Assembly: GCA_910588695.1 (NCBI GenBank)
Contig: CAJUOV010000002.1
Span: 1-64,000, forward strand
Origin: an uncultured Christensenellaceae bacterium
Lineage (GTDB): Bacteria; Bacillota; Clostridia; Christensenellales; Borkfalkiaceae
Direction of reading: 5' to 3'
Length of the DNA stretch: 64,000 nt
The notes beneath the pieces are model-generated. The model was not told the origin of the DNA. It made no database searches and was given only the letters and a program-made list of their open reading frames with translations. Positions 26,992 to 35,795 of the stretch are shown piece by piece (position 1 is the stretch's first letter; each line of letters opens with the position of its first letter). Made by a program: the position numbers and the translations under genes.

Positions 26992-27564
26992 ATGACGGTT
27001 CAGAAAGTGATCGAGCTTGCGGCGGGGTGTCTCGGGCGGGATGATCTGATCGTGGCGCTCGGCAAGAACGACGAAGATCGGACGGAAGAGGAGAGAACGG
27101 AACTCGATGCTCTGTTGCGCGCCTTTAATTTCGTCGAGAACGAGACGGCGCTCGATTATTGTCCGCTCAAACAAGAAGAAAAACTCGAAGTGATTGAAAA
27201 TAAAATATTCTACAACGATTTTTCAAAGACGCCCGTCTACATCCGAAAGGTCGTTTGCGGCGGCGGTCTTGCGCGGTTTGCACCGCGCAGCGCTTACGTC
27301 TTGCTTCCCGACGGATGGCAGGGGAGCGCGGAAGTGACATACGACTATATTCCGAAAACCAAGACGGAGTTTTCGGAAGTTTCGGAATTTACGGATACGA
27401 ACGTCTCCGCGCGGCTGCTTTCCTACGGCGTCGCGTCGCAGTATTTGATCGTGAACGGCGAAACGGGACGCGCCGCGATATGGGATAAAAAATACCGAGA
27501 AGCGCTTCGTTCGGCGAATGTTCTGAAAAGAACGGTCAGCGTCCGTTCGAGGAGGTGGGTATGA
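26992..27564 (+). CDS. Head-completion connector protein, P22 gp4-like position
   Basis: 190 residues, strong AAGGAGG. The N-terminal half is helical (VIELAAGCLGRDDLIVALGKN, TELDALLRAFNFVENETALDYCPL), the rest is beta-rich with PDGWQGSAEVTYDYIPKTKT and a C-terminal helix with ARLLSYGVASQYLIVNGETGRAAIWDKKYREAL. This resembles adaptor proteins that sit under the portal. In P22 the order coat-gp4-gp10 is the same. The assignment rests on position and general fold. Confidence 0.65.
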   Translation: MTVQKVIELAAGCLGRDDLIVALGKNDEDRTEEERTELDALLRAFNFVENETALDYCPLKQEEKLEVIENKIFYNDFSKTPVYIRKVVCGGGLARFAPRSAYVLLPDGWQGSAEVTYDYIPKTKTEFSEVSEFTDTNVSARLLSYGVASQYLIVNGETGRAAIWDKKYREALRSANVLKRTVSVRSRRWV

Positions 27565-28847
27565 TAGGAGAACCTCTTTCCTTTCCGCGGGAAAGGGAAA
27601 GGCTGCTCCGTCTGACGGCGGAAGACCTTCGGAAAAATTACCGATTGAAAACCTTTCAATTACGGCGGACGGGGGAAGAAATCGTGCTCGCGGAGGGGGA
27701 GCGGGAAGCGTTTGCGATGCCCGGAAACTCGACGCATATCAGCGCGGTTACGGGAAAGAATTACGCTTACGACCCTGCAATCAGCCGTCTGTATCCGATC
27801 GGCGAAGATTATTATTACAACAAAATTCCCGCTTCGCACATCATCGTTCGTTATTTCACCAAGACGAATTACGAGGAAATGTTCTGCGTCACGGACGACA
27901 TCGTTTACCGCTTCAACGGCTATTCGCTCATGAATAACCAGAATCACAACGGCGGACCCTGCGCGGCGCTTTTCCGAGAAAGAGTATTTACGGCAAAGGG
28001 AAGCCGGCTCTTTTACACCAAGGCGTTCGACGGCAGGGAGTGGCAGGCAAGCCGTTACGGAGCGGGCTATATCGATCTCTTTTCGGACGACGCGGGAGAA
28101 ATTCTTGCATTGCTGCCCTATAAAGACAAACTGTATCTGATGCGCAGACACGGGATAACCGTTTTCAGAGTGCTGGGAGACGAGCTCAATTTCAAAGCGG
28201 TGCACCTGCCCATGAAGTGCGGCGCGATGATCGATAAATCGGCGGCGTTCTGCGGCGAAAAAATCGGATATTTTACGGAACGGGGTCTTTATCTCTTTAA
28301 CGGCGCATCGTCCGAGCGGGCAGAAAACGCGCGGCACGACGAAATCGATTTTTCCAAGCCGGTGAAGGCAGTCTCCTGCTGCGGGAGATACTACGCTCTC
28401 GTTACGAAAAAAACGGGCGGAAAAGCGGTGTATTGTTATGATCCCGCAGAGTGCGACGCGCATTTTATCGAGAACGGAGCGGTCGATCTCACGGCTGCAG
28501 ACGAGGTGTTCTTCTCGCGCGGAGGGAAAGCATATAAACTGACGGAAAAAGGACTTTCGCAAAATTTTTCGCCCTATCTTACGGCGGAAAACGTGGCGTT
28601 CGGGATCGGAGAAGAAAAAATGCTGCGGGCGGTTGCGATCGAGGGCGAAGGCGCTTACCGCGTGACGATCACGTCTAACCGCGGACAGCGGACGGTCAAG
28701 GGACGGGCGGGCGAGGTCATAAAACTGCGTTCACCGCTCAGAGGGAACGGGTTTTCTCTGAAAATCTGCGTGGATCCCGCCGACGCTTACGATGTGCGCT
28801 TCTGCGCCGTTCAGTTCCGATTAACGGAGGAAAAAAATGACGATTGA
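27561..28847 (+). CDS. Beta-propeller-like DNA stabilisation protein, P22 gp10-like position
   Basis: 428 residues from the ATG at 27561, which overlaps the preceding stop (ATGA) and has GAGGAGG upstream. It is beta-rich with repeated LYxxxx units (AYDPAISRLYPIGEDYYY, VYRFNGYSLMNNQ, RYYALVTKKTGGKAVYCYDP), consistent with a propeller. In P22, gp10 closes the portal tunnel after packaging and occupies this place in the gene order. No enzyme motif was seen. Confidence 0.6.
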   Translation: MIGEPLSFPRERERLLRLTAEDLRKNYRLKTFQLRRTGEEIVLAEGEREAFAMPGNSTHISAVTGKNYAYDPAISRLYPIGEDYYYNKIPASHIIVRYFTKTNYEEMFCVTDDIVYRFNGYSLMNNQNHNGGPCAALFRERVFTAKGSRLFYTKAFDGREWQASRYGAGYIDLFSDDAGEILALLPYKDKLYLMRRHGITVFRVLGDELNFKAVHLPMKCGAMIDKSAAFCGEKIGYFTERGLYLFNGASSERAENARHDEIDFSKPVKAVSCCGRYYALVTKKTGGKAVYCYDPAECDAHFIENGAVDLTAADEVFFSRGGKAYKLTEKGLSQNFSPYLTAENVAFGIGEEKMLRAVAIEGEGAYRVTITSNRGQRTVKGRAGEVIKLRSPLRGNGFSLKICVDPADAYDVRFCAVQFRLTEEKNDD

Positions 28848-29328
28848 TATTGTCGATCTGACGAGCCCGGATTATGCGAATCTCTCGCCCGTACAGCTTT
28901 CCATGGTGCGCGCGGCGCAGGCGAAAAAGGATAAGCTCGTCAAAGAATCGAACGAAAAAAAGAACAACATAAAATTTTTTCTGATCGCAAACAACGTGGC
29001 GCGCGGCACGCCCCTGCGGGATGCGATCGCGGAAATCGAGAGCGAAAAACAAAAGGAAATCGAGGCGATCAAGAGCGATCTCGACTATCAGCTCGCATAT
29101 GAGTCGCTCGGTTCGTCCGGCAACGAGAACGGACCGTACCGCTATCCGCAGAATCCCAATTATACGCTCACTTATTCCGAGCGATTCCTCGTTGTAAGAA
29201 ATTATTACATGGAACAGACAAGCGATCCGAACGCCCGCCTCAAAGCCTACGGCATGGATACGCTTGCAAAGTCCTATCTCGGTCAGTTTTATCAGACGCT
29301 TTACGATCTGCTTTTATCGTATTGCTGA
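28837..29328 (+). CDS. Coiled-coil protein ending the head cluster
   Basis: 163 residues. It overlaps the previous gene by 11 nt. Residues about 15-90 are a charged helical region likely to form a coiled coil (LVKESNEKKNNIKF, EIESEKQKEIEAIKSDLDYQ), followed by a small globular part with GPYRYPQNPNYTLTYSERF and a hydrophobic C-terminus. It lies where P22 has the gp26 tail needle, but I see no sequence relation. Function unknown. A terminator follows. Confidence 0.55.
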   Translation: MTIDIVDLTSPDYANLSPVQLSMVRAAQAKKDKLVKESNEKKNNIKFFLIANNVARGTPLRDAIAEIESEKQKEIEAIKSDLDYQLAYESLGSSGNENGPYRYPQNPNYTLTYSERFLVVRNYYMEQTSDPNARLKAYGMDTLAKSYLGQFYQTLYDLLLSYC

Positions 29329-29333
29329 ATTTT

Positions 29334-29370
29334 CCCCGCTTCGGAATTCCGATTGCGGGGATTTCTCTTT
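29334..29370 (+). terminator. Terminator at the end of the phage head cluster
   Basis: CCCCGC / GCGGGG arms enclosing a second small palindrome CGGAATTCCG, followed by ATTTCTCTTT, six nt after the last stop codon. Confidence 0.7.
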
Positions 29371-29376
29371 GATAAA

Positions 29377-29406
29377 GTATAATTTTTCTTTGAAACTCCC
29401 AAATTA
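29377..29406 (+). promoter_or_regulatory. Candidate sigma-G promoter of spoVAC
   Basis: GTATA (29377-29381), 18-nt spacer, CAAATTA (29400-29406), against the Bacillus sigma-G pattern GHATR-N18-CATNHTA with one mismatch. A TATAAT also overlaps at 29378 but without a -35 box. Confidence 0.4.
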
Positions 29407-29500
29407 AGGTCATGAGAAAAATCAGGGAAAATCCGCTCGGAAAGACTCGGGACGAGCGGGAAAGCTGTTTCCCTTCCGCGAAGAAGGAGGAGATGAGACC

Positions 29501-29956
29501 GTGACTGGGCGCAATAAAGAAAATCTTAATCAGAATTATATCAACTATGTCAATTCCTTCGATCCGCCTACGCAGCATTTCAAAACCTGCGGCAGAGCGT
29601 TTATGGTGGGGGGATTTATCTGTTGTATCGGTCAGTTCCTGCGCTATATGCTTGAATTTGCGGGATTATCGGGTGACATTCTTGCGGGGACGGTCTCTGT
29701 GATTCTTATTTTTTTCGGCACGCTGTTGACGGGGTTCGGCGTATACGACAGAATCGGAAAGAACGCGGGCGCGGGAAGTATCGTTCCGATTACGGGCTTT
29801 GCGAATTCGGTCGCGTCGCCTGCGATCGAATTCAAAACGGAGGGGTTCGTCTACGGCATGGCGGCTAAAATGTTTATCGTGGCGGGACCCATCATCGTGT
29901 TCGGCGTGAGCGCGGGCGCGGCGGTAGGACTCGTTTACTGGCTGTTGGGACTTTGA
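29501..29956 (+). CDS. spoVAC: Stage V sporulation protein AC
   Basis: 151 residues, multi-pass membrane protein. It begins with the usual YINYVNSFDPPTQHFKTCGRAFMVGGFICCIGQ and carries GKNAGAGSIVPITGFANSVASPAIEFKTEG, both hallmarks of SpoVAC. In Bacillus this mechanosensitive channel component moves dipicolinic acid across the inner spore membrane with SpoVAD and SpoVAE. Those partners are not next to it here. The GTG start follows AAGGAGG by 10 nt. A sigma-G-like promoter upstream fits forespore expression. Confidence 0.9.
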   Translation: MTGRNKENLNQNYINYVNSFDPPTQHFKTCGRAFMVGGFICCIGQFLRYMLEFAGLSGDILAGTVSVILIFFGTLLTGFGVYDRIGKNAGAGSIVPITGFANSVASPAIEFKTEGFVYGMAAKMFIVAGPIIVFGVSAGAAVGLVYWLLGL

Positions 29957-29975
29957 AAAATATTTGTTTATTTTG

Positions 29976-30004
29976 TTGTAATTTCCGACTGTTTGTGGTA
30001 TAAT
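29976..30004 (+). promoter_or_regulatory. Sigma-A promoter of the DUF1858 gene
   Basis: TTGTAA (29976-29981), 17-nt spacer, TATAAT (29999-30004). Confidence 0.7.
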
Positions 30005-30034
30005 GAATCCAATCAATTTGAAGGAGATATCGGT

Positions 30035-30232
30035 ATGGCGAAAATAACGGAAAATACGCTCATTGCGGATTGTCTGAAACTCAACCCGAATGCGGCGGAA
30101 ATTCTTCTCTCGGCGGGGATGCACTGCATCGGTTGCGCGATGGCGCACGGCGAAACGATCGCGGAAGCGGTTTCGGCGCACGGCGAGGACCTCGATCAGT
30201 TGCTCGCAAAGCTCAACGAAGGGATAGAATAA
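30035..30232 (+). CDS. DUF1858 protein with redox CxxC motif
   Basis: 65 residues starting MAKITENTLIADCLKLNPNAAEILLSAGMHCIGCAMAHGETIAEAVSAHG. This is the DUF1858 / hybrid-cluster-associated disulfide domain with its CxxC in a helical bundle. Family members occur in anaerobes, alone or fused to redox proteins, and probably handle thiol redox or metal; no reaction is established. I chose the ATG at 30035 because AAGGAGA is correctly spaced; a longer frame overlaps the promoter. It is monocistronic between its own promoter and a strong terminator. Confidence 0.85.
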   Translation: MAKITENTLIADCLKLNPNAAEILLSAGMHCIGCAMAHGETIAEAVSAHGEDLDQLLAKLNEGIE

Positions 30233-30243
30233 AAAACAAAAGG

Positions 30244-30276
30244 AAAAGAGCTCGCAATCGTTGCGAGCTCTTTTTT
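30244..30276 (+). terminator. Terminator of the DUF1858 gene
   Basis: Perfect 14-bp stem AAAAGAGCTCGCAA / TTGCGAGCTCTTTT with a TCG loop and T-tract. Confidence 0.9.
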
Positions 30277-30332
30277 GATGATCTGGAACGGCAAATTTTA
30301 CCTGTTTTTCACAAAAACGGATCGTTGATTGT

Positions 30333-30361
30333 TTGACAATATTTTTTACAAATGATAAAAT
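30333..30361 (+). promoter_or_regulatory. Sigma-A promoter of the ABC exporter operon
   Basis: TTGACA (30333-30338), 17-nt spacer, TAAAAT (30356-30361); leader of about 65 nt ending in AGGAGG. Confidence 0.8.
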
Positions 30362-30431
30362 AACGCTATTATAATAAAGTATACAGAAAATTGCGCTATT
30401 TCAACGGTTCGGCGCAAAAGGAGGTTTTTTC

Positions 30432-32189
30432 TTGCTTAAAAGACTTTCAAAATCCATCAGAGAATATAAAACGGCGTCGATCTTATCGCCGCTTTTTGTG
30501 ATTCTCGAAGTCGTGCTCGAATGCCTTATCCCGTTTATCATTATTTATCTCGGAAACGCGATCGAGGACGGCGTAAAAATGTGGGGCACGGGAGGGGAGC
30601 TCGGAATCGGGCAGTACGCTCTGATTCTGCTTGCCATGGCGGTGCTTTCGCTTTTATTCGGCGCGTTTGCGGGCGCGTTCTGCGCGCAGGCGTCGGCGGG
30701 ATTCGCCAAGAATCTCCGCAAGGATATGTATTACAAAATACAGGAATTTTCGTTCGAAAATATCGATAAGTTTTCGACGTCTTCCCTTGTAACCCGTATG
30801 ACAACGGATGTTACGAACGTGCAGTTTTCTTATATGATGATCGTGCGTATGGCGTTCCGCTGTCCCATAATGTTGATTTTTTCCGTCGTGATGGCGTTTA
30901 TCATCGGCGGGACGCTTGCATGGATCTTTGTTGCGGTCATTCCGCCTCTTTCGCTTATTCTCATTCTGATCATGAAAAAGGCGATGCCGCTCTTTCACCG
31001 CGTATTCAAAAAATACGATAATCTGAACGAGTCGGTGCAGGAGAATATCAAGGGAATCCGCGTCGTAAAATCCTATGTGCGCGAGGATTACGAAAAACAG
31101 AAGTTCAACAGGGCGAGCGAGGATCTTTGCGTTGATTTTACCAAGGCGGAGCGCCTTCTCGCGTGGAGCAATCCCGTGATGCAGTTCTTTTTCTACGGCG
31201 TGCTCTCGGCAGTGTTGTTTATCGGTTGCTATCTCGGCATTAAAACGGGAAAAGACATGACTTGGGAGATTTCTCAGCTCGTGGTCTACGGAATGCAGAT
31301 TCTTATGTCTCTCATGATGCTCGCTATGGTATTCGTCATGATTACGATGTCGGTAGAGAGCGCGCACCGTATCGACGAAGTGTTGCGCGAGGAGAGCACT
31401 CTTCACAATCCCGAAAATCCCGTGTACGAAGTTTCGGACGGTTCGATCGATTTCAACGACGTCTCCTTTAAGTATGCCGCAAACGCGGAAAAGTTTGTGC
31501 TCAGCGACGTCGATCTGCACATCGGATCGGGCGAGACGATCGGAATTATCGGCGGAACCGGTTCGAGTAAAACTTCGCTTGTTAATTTGATCTCGCGGCT
31601 CTACGACGTAAGCGAGGGTTCCGTTCGTGTGGGCGGAAAAGACGTGCGCGAATACGATCTCTCCGCTCTTCGCAATCAGGTCGCCGTCGTGTTGCAAAAG
31701 AACGTGCTCTTCTCGGGCACGATCAAAGAAAATCTGCGTTGGGGAAATCCGGACGCAACGGACGAGGAACTGATCGAGGCGTGTAAATTGGCGCAGGCGG
31801 ACGAGTTCGTTTCTGCGTTTCCCGACGGCTACGATACTTATATCGAACAGGGCGGCACCAACGTGTCGGGCGGTCAGAAACAGAGACTCTGCATTGCCCG
31901 CGCGCTTCTGAAAAAGCCTAAGATTCTCATTTTGGACGACTCGACTTCGGCAGTCGATACCAAGACGGACGCGCTCATCCGCAAGGCGTTCAAAGAGTTT
32001 ATTCCCGAAACGACGAAGATCATTATTGCGCAGCGCACTTCCTCGGTGGAGGACGCCGACCGCATCATTGTTTTGGAGAGCGGAAAGATCAACGGAATCG
32101 GCACGCACGAGGAACTCTTGAAAAACAACGAAATTTACGCCGAAGTCTACAATTCTCAGAATAAGGGGGGAAATAAGGATGAAGAGTAA
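30432..32189 (+). CDS. ABC exporter half with degenerate ATP site
   Basis: 585 residues, TTG start after AGGAGG. Six transmembrane helices in the first 320 residues are followed by a nucleotide-binding domain: Walker A GGTGSSKT at about 373-380, signature VSGGQKQRLC near 478, and Walker B ILILDDSTSAVD near 498. The catalytic glutamate after Walker B is aspartate and the Walker A glycine before lysine is serine, as in the degenerate half of heterodimeric exporters (TM287, BmrC type). It pairs with the next gene, which overlaps by 11 nt. Substrates of such exporters are drugs, lipids or peptides; not known here. Confidence 0.88.
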   Translation: MLKRLSKSIREYKTASILSPLFVILEVVLECLIPFIIIYLGNAIEDGVKMWGTGGELGIGQYALILLAMAVLSLLFGAFAGAFCAQASAGFAKNLRKDMYYKIQEFSFENIDKFSTSSLVTRMTTDVTNVQFSYMMIVRMAFRCPIMLIFSVVMAFIIGGTLAWIFVAVIPPLSLILILIMKKAMPLFHRVFKKYDNLNESVQENIKGIRVVKSYVREDYEKQKFNRASEDLCVDFTKAERLLAWSNPVMQFFFYGVLSAVLFIGCYLGIKTGKDMTWEISQLVVYGMQILMSLMMLAMVFVMITMSVESAHRIDEVLREESTLHNPENPVYEVSDGSIDFNDVSFKYAANAEKFVLSDVDLHIGSGETIGIIGGTGSSKTSLVNLISRLYDVSEGSVRVGGKDVREYDLSALRNQVAVVLQKNVLFSGTIKENLRWGNPDATDEELIEACKLAQADEFVSAFPDGYDTYIEQGGTNVSGGQKQRLCIARALLKKPKILILDDSTSAVDTKTDALIRKAFKEFIPETTKIIIAQRTSSVEDADRIIVLESGKINGIGTHEELLKNNEIYAEVYNSQNKGGNKDEE

Positions 32190-34131
32190 TTCTCCCGCAA
32201 AAAAAATGCCCCGTCAGAAAGGATTGATGAAGAGGGTTATTAAATCGGTATTCCGCTGTTATCCGAAAATGCTGACGATCGCGTTGATCTGCATTGTTTT
32301 CAACGCCGTTGTAAGCTCGCTTCCGTCGCTGTTCATGCAGACGGTGTTCGGCGCGCTCAAAGACGCGGTGGCGGCGCAGCAAACATGGGGCGAGGCTTGG
32401 AAGTCGATCACGATTCCCATGCTGACGCTGATCGGGCTTTACGTTCTGTCGCTGATCACGGCGGGCGTCAATAAACAGCTCATGGCGATTCTCACGCAGG
32501 GATATTTGAGTAAAATGCGCGAGCATATGTTCGACGGCATGCAGGATCTTCCCGTCCGCTATTTCGATACGCACAACCACGGCGACGTGATGAGCTATTA
32601 TACGAACGATATCGACGCGCTCCGTCAGATGGTGGCGGAATCTCTGCCGCAACTTCTCAGTTCCGCGATCATGGTGCTGACGCTCTTCGTTATCATGCTC
32701 TATTACAGCTTGTGGCTCACTTTGATCGTGCTCGGCGGGATCATGCTCGTGTTCTTCGTTACAAAGATCGTAGGCGGCGGCGCGGCGAAATATTTTGTCG
32801 GTCAGCAGCGCGCCATGGCGAAGACGGAGGGATTCGTCGAAGAGATGATGAACGGTCAGAAAGTCGTCAAAGTATTCTGTCATGAGGCGGAGTCGAAGCG
32901 CGACTTTGATAAAGTCAACGATCATCTGTACGATCAGACCAACCGCGCGAACCGGTATGCCAATATGCTTATGCCTATTTTGGGCAACATCGGTCATGTT
33001 TTCTATGTTGTGATCACGCTCATCGGTGCGATGTTCATTCTCGGAAAAGTGACGAACGTCAGTATTTCGGGATCGGTATTCTATATGATCGAGGACGGCG
33101 CCGTTATCGCTTCGGCGGGCATTGTGCTTCTTGTGGCGTTCTTGCAGACGACGCGGCAATTTTTCAATAATATCAATCAGGTGTCCCAGCAAGTAAACTC
33201 CGTCGTTATGGGTATGGCTGGCGCGTCGCGCGTGTTTCAGCTCATCGACGAAAAGCCGGAGGCGGACGACGGTTACGTTACGCTCGTCAATGCGCATGAG
33301 GACGAAAACGGCGTGATCACGGAATGCGAAGAGCATACGGGGATCTGGGCTTGGCGGCACCCTCATCAGGCTGACGGCACCGTGACCTATACCAAGCTCA
33401 CGGGCGACATAATCATGGAAGAAGTCGACTTCGGATATACCGAAGATAAGATTGTATTGCACGACATCAGTCTGTACGCGAAACCCGGTCAGAAGGTGGC
33501 GTTCGTCGGCGCGACGGGCGCGGGAAAGACCACGATTACCAATTTGTTGACCAGATTTTACGATATTGCGGACGGTAAAATCCGCTACGACGGGATCAAC
33601 GTCAACAAGATCAAGAAAGGGGAACTCCGCCGTGCGATCGGCATGGTATTGCAGGATACCAACCTTTTCACGGGTACGGTCATGGACAATATCCGCTACG
33701 GCAGGCTGGACGCGACGGACGACGACTGCATCGCGGCGGCGAAACTTGCGGGCGCAGACGACTTTATTACAAGGCTTCCGGAGGGGTACAACACCATGCT
33801 GCACCAGAACGGAGCGAATCTTTCGCAGGGACAGCGTCAGCTTCTGTCGATCGCGCGCGCGGCGGTCGCGGATCCGCCCGTTATGATTCTCGACGAGGCG
33901 ACTTCCTCGATCGATACGCGCACCGAGGCGATCGTGCAGCGGGGCATGGATAAACTCATGGAAGGCAGAACGGTTTTCGTGATTGCACACAGGCTCTCCA
34001 CCGTAAAGAACTCCAATGCGATCATGGTGCTCGATCACGGCAGGATCATCGAGCGCGGCACGCACGATCAGCTGATCGCTGAAAAGGGACAGTATTATCA
34101 GCTTTATACGGGTGCGTTTGAGCTGGAATAA
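32179..34131 (+). CDS. ABC exporter half with canonical ATP site
   Basis: 650 residues. Six transmembrane helices, then an approximately 45-residue insert before the nucleotide-binding domain (acidic, with HTGIWAWRHPHQADGTVTY) that is common in clostridial members of this group. Walker A GATGAGKTT is near 443, signature LSQGQRQLLS near 547, and Walker B with catalytic glutamate MILDEATSSID near 568. This half should hydrolyse ATP, while the overlapping upstream partner supplies the degenerate site. A terminator follows, so the two genes form a closed operon. Confidence 0.9.
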   Translation: MKSNSPAKKMPRQKGLMKRVIKSVFRCYPKMLTIALICIVFNAVVSSLPSLFMQTVFGALKDAVAAQQTWGEAWKSITIPMLTLIGLYVLSLITAGVNKQLMAILTQGYLSKMREHMFDGMQDLPVRYFDTHNHGDVMSYYTNDIDALRQMVAESLPQLLSSAIMVLTLFVIMLYYSLWLTLIVLGGIMLVFFVTKIVGGGAAKYFVGQQRAMAKTEGFVEEMMNGQKVVKVFCHEAESKRDFDKVNDHLYDQTNRANRYANMLMPILGNIGHVFYVVITLIGAMFILGKVTNVSISGSVFYMIEDGAVIASAGIVLLVAFLQTTRQFFNNINQVSQQVNSVVMGMAGASRVFQLIDEKPEADDGYVTLVNAHEDENGVITECEEHTGIWAWRHPHQADGTVTYTKLTGDIIMEEVDFGYTEDKIVLHDISLYAKPGQKVAFVGATGAGKTTITNLLTRFYDIADGKIRYDGINVNKIKKGELRRAIGMVLQDTNLFTGTVMDNIRYGRLDATDDDCIAAAKLAGADDFITRLPEGYNTMLHQNGANLSQGQRQLLSIARAAVADPPVMILDEATSSIDTRTEAIVQRGMDKLMEGRTVFVIAHRLSTVKNSNAIMVLDHGRIIERGTHDQLIAEKGQYYQLYTGAFELE

Positions 34132-34143
34132 TCGGAACAATAA

Positions 34144-34180
34144 AAAACCCGTCCGCGCATTTTGCGCGGACGGGTTTTTC
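34144..34180. terminator. Terminator of the ABC exporter operon
   Basis: 15-bp perfect stem AAAACCCGTCCGCGC / GCGCGGACGGGTTTT with a 5-nt loop and T-tract. Confidence 0.9.
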
Positions 34181-34214
34181 GCATAACGTGCGACGGATGT
34201 TTCATACTGAAAAT

Positions 34215-34628
34215 ATGAAGAAACCTTTTTTCATTATAACGGCGGCGGCAGCGGTTTTGTTGGCGGGCTGCGCCGGCGTCAGAGAGTACGGAGGAGAATA
34301 CGTCTATTCGACGAAGTATGGAGAATACGGCGCAAAAGTCTGCGTGTACGTCAAGGGGGACAGGATCGAGCGCGTGGAGGTGATCGATGCGGATTATCCC
34401 CGCGTAACCGCCTCTTGGGAGGGGAGCGGCGCCTATCTTGCGGGAGAACAGGCGCTTCTCGACTCGTTTGCGGGAAAAACAGTCGCGGAAGTCAAGACCT
34501 ATTCCGTTGTGCGCGAGGGGTTCGTTCCCTCCGAGGTCAGAGCGGAGGGGCTCGGCGTTGTGACGGGCGCGACGCAGAGCACGGGGCGGCTGCTTCTCGC
34601 CGTGCAAAAGGCGCTTGCCAAAGCGTAA
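34215..34628 (+). CDS. FMN-binding lipoprotein
   Basis: 137 residues. Signal peptide with lipobox LAGC (cysteine about residue 19), then an FMN-binding domain ending in VVTGATQSTGRLLLAVQ. The TGATQST motif is the (S/T)GAT site where ApbE attaches FMN to a threonine. The protein should sit on the outer face of the membrane as a flavin electron carrier. The next gene encodes the flavin transferase. I chose the ATG at 34215 because it gives a clean signal peptide; the ribosome site is weak. Electron donor and acceptor are not in the window. Confidence 0.85.
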   Translation: MKKPFFIITAAAAVLLAGCAGVREYGGEYVYSTKYGEYGAKVCVYVKGDRIERVEVIDADYPRVTASWEGSGAYLAGEQALLDSFAGKTVAEVKTYSVVREGFVPSEVRAEGLGVVTGATQSTGRLLLAVQKALAKA

Positions 34629-34664
34629 GGTTTCAAACGGAAAAAAGCGGTCAATAATTTCCGT

Positions 34665-35795
34665 ATGAAAACTAAGACCAAACTCATTCTTGCAACGGCG
34701 GTCCTCTTCACCGACTGCGCGCTGCTGGCGGCTTGCGACCGGAATTTATCCGCTTACAGCACTTTCTCTCACTTCGGTTCGGAGAGCGTATGGGCGTTTC
34801 CGCAGGGTGAGGAGAGCGGCGAAATCTGGAATGCGATCAACACCGCGGCGGAGAAGATCGAAAAAAGCGTTTCGTCGGAGAGCGGCGGGTCTCTGTCCCG
34901 TTTTAACGCCGCGGCGGCGGGGGAGCGGGTGGAACTCGATGAAACGGCTTACGAAATTTTTGCATTGGCGAAACAGCTCTACGCGGAGACGGATAAATTT
35001 TATAATCCCGCAGTGGGAAATCTCGTCGATCTCTGGGGATTCTCGCCTCGCTGCGTCGCCGTCGGATATACGCCTTCGACCCCTTACGACAGAGAGTTTT
35101 TGTCGGAGCTTCCCGCCGAAGAGTATATCCGTGCGTTCCGCTCGCTCTGTGATTTTTCAAAGGTGGGATTGGAAAGCGCGGACGGCAAATTTTATGCGGT
35201 AAAGCCGGACTGCAAAAAGGAAGCGTGCGGAGTCGAATATGCAATGAAACTTGATTTCGGCGGGTTGGGAAAAGGCTTCTGCGCCGACGAAGCGAAAAAA
35301 TTGATCGGAGAAAATGCAAAGGGGTATCTGAGTTTCGGCGGCAGCACGCTTGTTCTGTTTGAAAATCCTGCGTCGGGCGACGGATTGTTTGATCTCGGCA
35401 TTCTTGATCCGCGGGGCGGCGGAATGCTTGCGGAAGTAAAGACGAAAAACGTCTGCGTTTCTACGAGCGGCGATTATATGAATTATTACGAAATCGACGG
35501 CGAGCGTTATTGTCACATTATCGATTCCGTATCCGGTTATCCGATCGGCGCGGCAAATTCGCAAGGCGGCGAAAAAATGGTGTCCGTAACGCTCTTCTGC
35601 GATTCGGCGGCGGTGGGCGACGCGCTTTCCACGGCGCTCATGGTCATGGGGAAAGACCGCGCGGTCTCTTACATCGCAGAACGTCGGCTGGATGTTCTGT
35701 TTGTGTGTTCGGACGGCGTAAAGGAAACGGCGTATACCAATCTTCCCGCGGAGAAATTTTCTTTGCAACGTGAAATCGGGATCGTGCGCATATGA
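34665..35795 (+). CDS. apbE: FAD:protein FMN transferase, lipoprotein
   Basis: 376 residues with a lipobox LAAC at the end of the signal peptide. The ApbE landmarks are in order: SGGSLSRFN, FYNPAVGNLVDLWGF, LDFGGLGKGFCADEAKKL (Mg-FAD site), STSGDYMNYYEIDGERYCHIID, and CDSAAVGDALSTALMVMG. It transfers FMN from FAD to a threonine of the adjacent FMN-binding lipoprotein outside the membrane. The next gene overlaps its stop by 4 nt. Complete and probably active. Confidence 0.93.
   Translation: MKTKTKLILATAVLFTDCALLAACDRNLSAYSTFSHFGSESVWAFPQGEESGEIWNAINTAAEKIEKSVSSESGGSLSRFNAAAAGERVELDETAYEIFALAKQLYAETDKFYNPAVGNLVDLWGFSPRCVAVGYTPSTPYDREFLSELPAEEYIRAFRSLCDFSKVGLESADGKFYAVKPDCKKEACGVEYAMKLDFGGLGKGFCADEAKKLIGENAKGYLSFGGSTLVLFENPASGDGLFDLGILDPRGGGMLAEVKTKNVCVSTSGDYMNYYEIDGERYCHIIDSVSGYPIGAANSQGGEKMVSVTLFCDSAAVGDALSTALMVMGKDRAVSYIAERRLDVLFVCSDGVKETAYTNLPAEKFSLQREIGIVRI

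Noticed and set aside
33250..33420. Insert in the second ABC subunit as a novel domain
   Set aside because: Comparable inserts are common in clostridial members of this exporter group.
32089..34140. Long minus-strand open frame (683 codons) opposite the ABC exporter
   Set aside because: Antisense shadow of a clear ABC transporter gene; composition dominated by R and H.
34188..34215. GCATA-N17-CATACTG before the FMN lipoprotein, resembling a sigma-G promoter
   Set aside because: One mismatch and off spacing, and no reason to link the flavin operon to sporulation.
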